Of a stretch of DNA of 64,000 nt, positions 61,101-64,000 are shown piece after piece (within the stretch, counting starts at the first letter, position 1; each line of letters opens with the position of its first letter). A model generated the notes under the pieces. It was not told the DNA's origin. It saw only the letters and a program-made list of their open reading frames with translations, and ran no database searches. The stretch is from Cordylochernes scorpioides (taxonomy: Eukaryota > Arthropoda > Arachnida > Pseudoscorpiones > Chernetidae). The DNA lies in NCBI GenBank assembly GCA_030710605.1, contig CP092875.1:67018469-67082468 (forward strand). Reading direction: 5' to 3'. A program made the position numbers and the translations under genes.

Positions 61101-64000
61101 GATAACCAAGTGTGAACAAAATTTCTTCTGTCGCTTTCAAAAAACATACGACCATACACATCAAAGACATTCCACTTCATTAAGTTTTGTTCAGGAGTGT
61201 ATATGAACAAAATTGTCTCTGCCTGCTTCAAAAAAGAGAGGTTTTGTCCACGAGTGTATAAAGCGTTCCAACATGATGTAAGTAATGATGTGATTTTTAA
61301 TGAAGTAAAACAATACATTTACTGTCCTAGTGTAAATATGTAGATAAAAACTAATGGTTTTTATTTTTTTAAATGATGTCACTTGCCACAAGGAACGATG
61401 AAATTGATGAACAGGAAAAGAAGGGAAAGTGGTTTGGAAAATCATGAGGAAGCCAGATAGGGGCTAAAGAAGGAAAGAAATATAAAATAGTCTTAAACAC
61501 TTATCTTGATATATATTGAATATTTACACTCATGGACACAAAACTTAAGGAAGTTGTACTTTTATCATTTATATCGCGATTTAGACAATAACTCTTAAAG
61601 ATATATGATACACAGTGACCTTTATTGAAGATACACGAGATAACCAAGTGTGAACAAAATTGCTTCTGTCTCCTTAAAAAAAAGAAGGCCGTCGTCATCA
61701 AAGACTTTCTACTTCATTAAATTTTGTCCATGAGTGTAAATTTAAAATAGCTAATAGAACCGCGCATGATAACTCAAAAGTGAATTTTTAAAGCCATTCT
61801 AGGCTTTTATAGGCATTTATTTCCATGTTTTTTTTTTTTTCAAATATATATTTGATTCTGACACCACAGGAAAATATATTTTTGTTTGAATATATCTATT
61901 AAATAACACCTCTTCTAGAGTCGAGTTTTCAAAATTCTAAAAAATAAAACATTTACAATGTGTTTTAAAGCTCTGATTTTGAAAGGCATTCATAAAGGCA
62001 TGCCTAAAGAAAACTGCAGTTTAGGAATAGTATAGCCGCTTTATAGGTGAACGAAACTCAATCAAAGTTGATCCAAGAATAGGGAGACCTATAAAGAAGA
62101 ATAGAGAGAAATATTCCAGAAGTAATAAATTGTTATACCAGAACTTTCATATAGTGGACATTGCGACTGCTGTGATAGAGATGCATGGGGACATCTGAGG
62201 CTCTTCATTGGACACGACAACAACAACCAGAACTTTGAGCAATAAAAGGTCGTTCGATCAATTCATTCAATTATTCACGACAATCTGTAATTGGAAAAGC
62301 AGTTCGGCAAGTTTTTTGGGTTCCCGCCCAACGGTCAAATCCCGTAAGACTTGCTGTTTTGGACCAAGAATGAAATCCCTATATTACTTCGGGGCCCACC
62401 CGATCTTTCCTTAAATGACTTTTTCCCATATAGCAAATGGAAATTTCCGTATCAAGGCAATAGATCTGAATCTCCTCTAAATGAATTAAATAAGACAGCA
62501 GGTCTCTGGAGAGAATTTTCTTTTCATTTTTATTGCAATCTCAAGTTTTCAGACATTACCAACCTTTCTACAGGAGTATTCCTTTATACTGCTGTAGAAG
62601 GGCGATAATTTACAAAAACTTGAGATTGCAATAAAAATGAAAAGAAAATTCTCTCCAGAGACCTGTTGTCTTATTTAAACTGAAAATGTATTTTAAAGGG
62701 CAGCAATTCGAGTTGCGAGAAAACATAATAGAAAATTCGCTGAAGTTCCTCAGAGCCTTGAAAGAAAACTGCAACATCTTTGTACTTTCTTTTTATCAGA
62801 AAATATTTATTGTCTTTATAATGTCTGATAGAGCTTTTTGTTGTTTATTTTCCAACCGCCAAAAATGACAAAAAAAAAAAAAACAAATTAAAAAGGGATG
62901 ATGATAACCTGCGTCTTGCAGATTAACATTTTCATAGAGACATATATATACATATTTATTGCTAGCTATATATCAAAAACGACAATAAAATTGCTACGAA
63001 AGTTGGTAAAGAGAGGTCATATATAGGTGTTCAGATGCAGAACAATCATTTTGAAGATTTTAAGATGAAATTATATTTTTATAATGTATTACGTTATATC
63101 CGGAAATATAATGAAAGTATATTATGTACAATGTAGAATTATATAAAATTTGATTATATTATAAGATTATAAACTCAAAAGGAGCTTATTCTATTTAATA
63201 AAGCCAAGATAAATAAAAATTTGTAACAAATATGATAGCAGTTAGAATTACAAATTGAGAAATAAACCAGTTATGTAAATCCTTGTATTAGAGTAAGGTA
63301 AACAATCTTAGTATAAAGTTGAGAAATAAGCAAATGAGGGATGTATCTGAAATAGAATATTGTGATTCATGGCTATTGCATTAATAAATGGTAAATCTTC
63401 GAGATTTATATTTTCTTGTTGATGCTATTATTTTGATGAAAGAAGTTCCTTTTGAGTTTATATAATACAGTTATTGTAATCGAAAAAGTTAATGTCTACA
63501 TAAAATTGATTAATGGGTATAATGATTCATTGAATTTAAATCGCTTATTTCAGAAAAATGTGAAATAATCATCATTAACAGTGTTAATTAGTGGTTGTAA
63601 AAATGTGAGAGGATAATTATCACACTAATATATAATGATGGTAATTTGATATTTTATCAGAGATGAGGCGTTGTGTATCAATAATGTTGCCAGAACAGAC
63701 TTTTTTCTATTTGACTTTGAGCTATCCGCCTGACATTAAACAAGTCTCTCATTTCTACAGTCACAAATTCATGTCTTAATGACTCTACTATATAAAATCT
63801 TTCTATATAGTTTTATAATAAAAAAACTATAGTCAGAGTTAGGAAGTTAAACAAGGAATTGAGTCATTCAATTTAACATTAAAAAGCGATCGGTTAAAAG
63901 CTCGTTATTTTGATAAATAAAAAATTTAGAAACTTACAGCCGCATGAAAACATGACATATTTTGCCCTATGCCTATTCGCGATAAGCAGGAAATGGTTCC
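58187..64000. repeat. 5.8-kb direct duplication, copy 2 (runs off the window)
   Basis: Position 58187 aligns with 1189 and 64000 with about 6996, in the same order and orientation. It contains the same LINE fragment (about 58982-59131), CRE cluster (about 60006), family T MITEs (about 60360, 61000, 61524-61737), LINE tail (about 62090-62230) and hairpin (about 62483-62682). It begins at the gap edge and continues past the window end, so its full length is unknown. Confidence 0.9.

Noticed and set aside
1-64000. CRISPR array or prokaryotic operon
   Set aside because: There are no regular repeat-spacer arrays and no prokaryotic gene organisation. The content is eukaryotic transposons and a eukaryotic tRNA.

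Overview
This window looks like AT-rich, intergenic chromatin from an animal, most likely an arthropod. An arachnid would fit, because the LINE C-terminal fragments resemble families I associate with spiders, but that is recall and was not tested. I see no complete host protein-coding gene. The only host-gene candidate is a 54-codon open frame running off the left edge (1-165). Nearly all recognisable content is transposable-element debris: 5'-truncated LINE C-termini with CCHC knuckles, mariner transposase fragments, TIR and fold-back MITEs, tRNA-headed SINEs, LTR ends, one TTAA-flanked DNA transposon, and a decayed Penelope-like retroelement.

Layout. 1-7000 holds an edge ORF, a mariner scrap and a 5.8-kb block that recurs as 58187-64000, immediately after a 100-N gap. 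7-13 kb holds a 33-bp minisatellite, a ribozyme-bearing tandem element, a LINE tail, a fold-back MITE and a tandem duplication carrying tRNA-Gly(GCC) plus a truncated copy. 13-26 kb holds LTR ends, MITEs, GC-rich islets and several inverted-repeat families. 26-34 kb holds fold-back elements, the TTAA transposon (27512-28849), mariner, SINE and nested MITE/LINE insertions. 34-45 kb is mostly empty AT-rich DNA with a mariner pseudogene and a triplicated 322-bp tandem repeat. 45-52 kb holds a LINE with a 16-bp target duplication, more fold-backs and a minisatellite. 53-58 kb holds a solo LTR, then a 4-kb Penelope-like element with inverted arms.

The two most unusual signals follow. (1) The Penelope-like element on the minus strand at 53602-57592 has its GIY-YIG domain upstream of the reverse transcriptase. 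That permuted order is known for the Naiad/Chlamys clade. (2) Several short repeat families, unrelated in sequence, carry the hammerhead-ribozyme core (CUGANGA, stem II, GAAA, short palindromic helix III, UH, stem I). Two copies have every expected element (8179-8222 and 47489-47542). Some of these elements are partial tandem copies or carry 13-bp target duplications, as expected for retrozyme-like or Penelope-dependent elements. Other families share a related UUGAUAAA-stem-GAAA core.

All calls were made by eye. Pairings were checked by hand, but no alignment, folding or database search was run.
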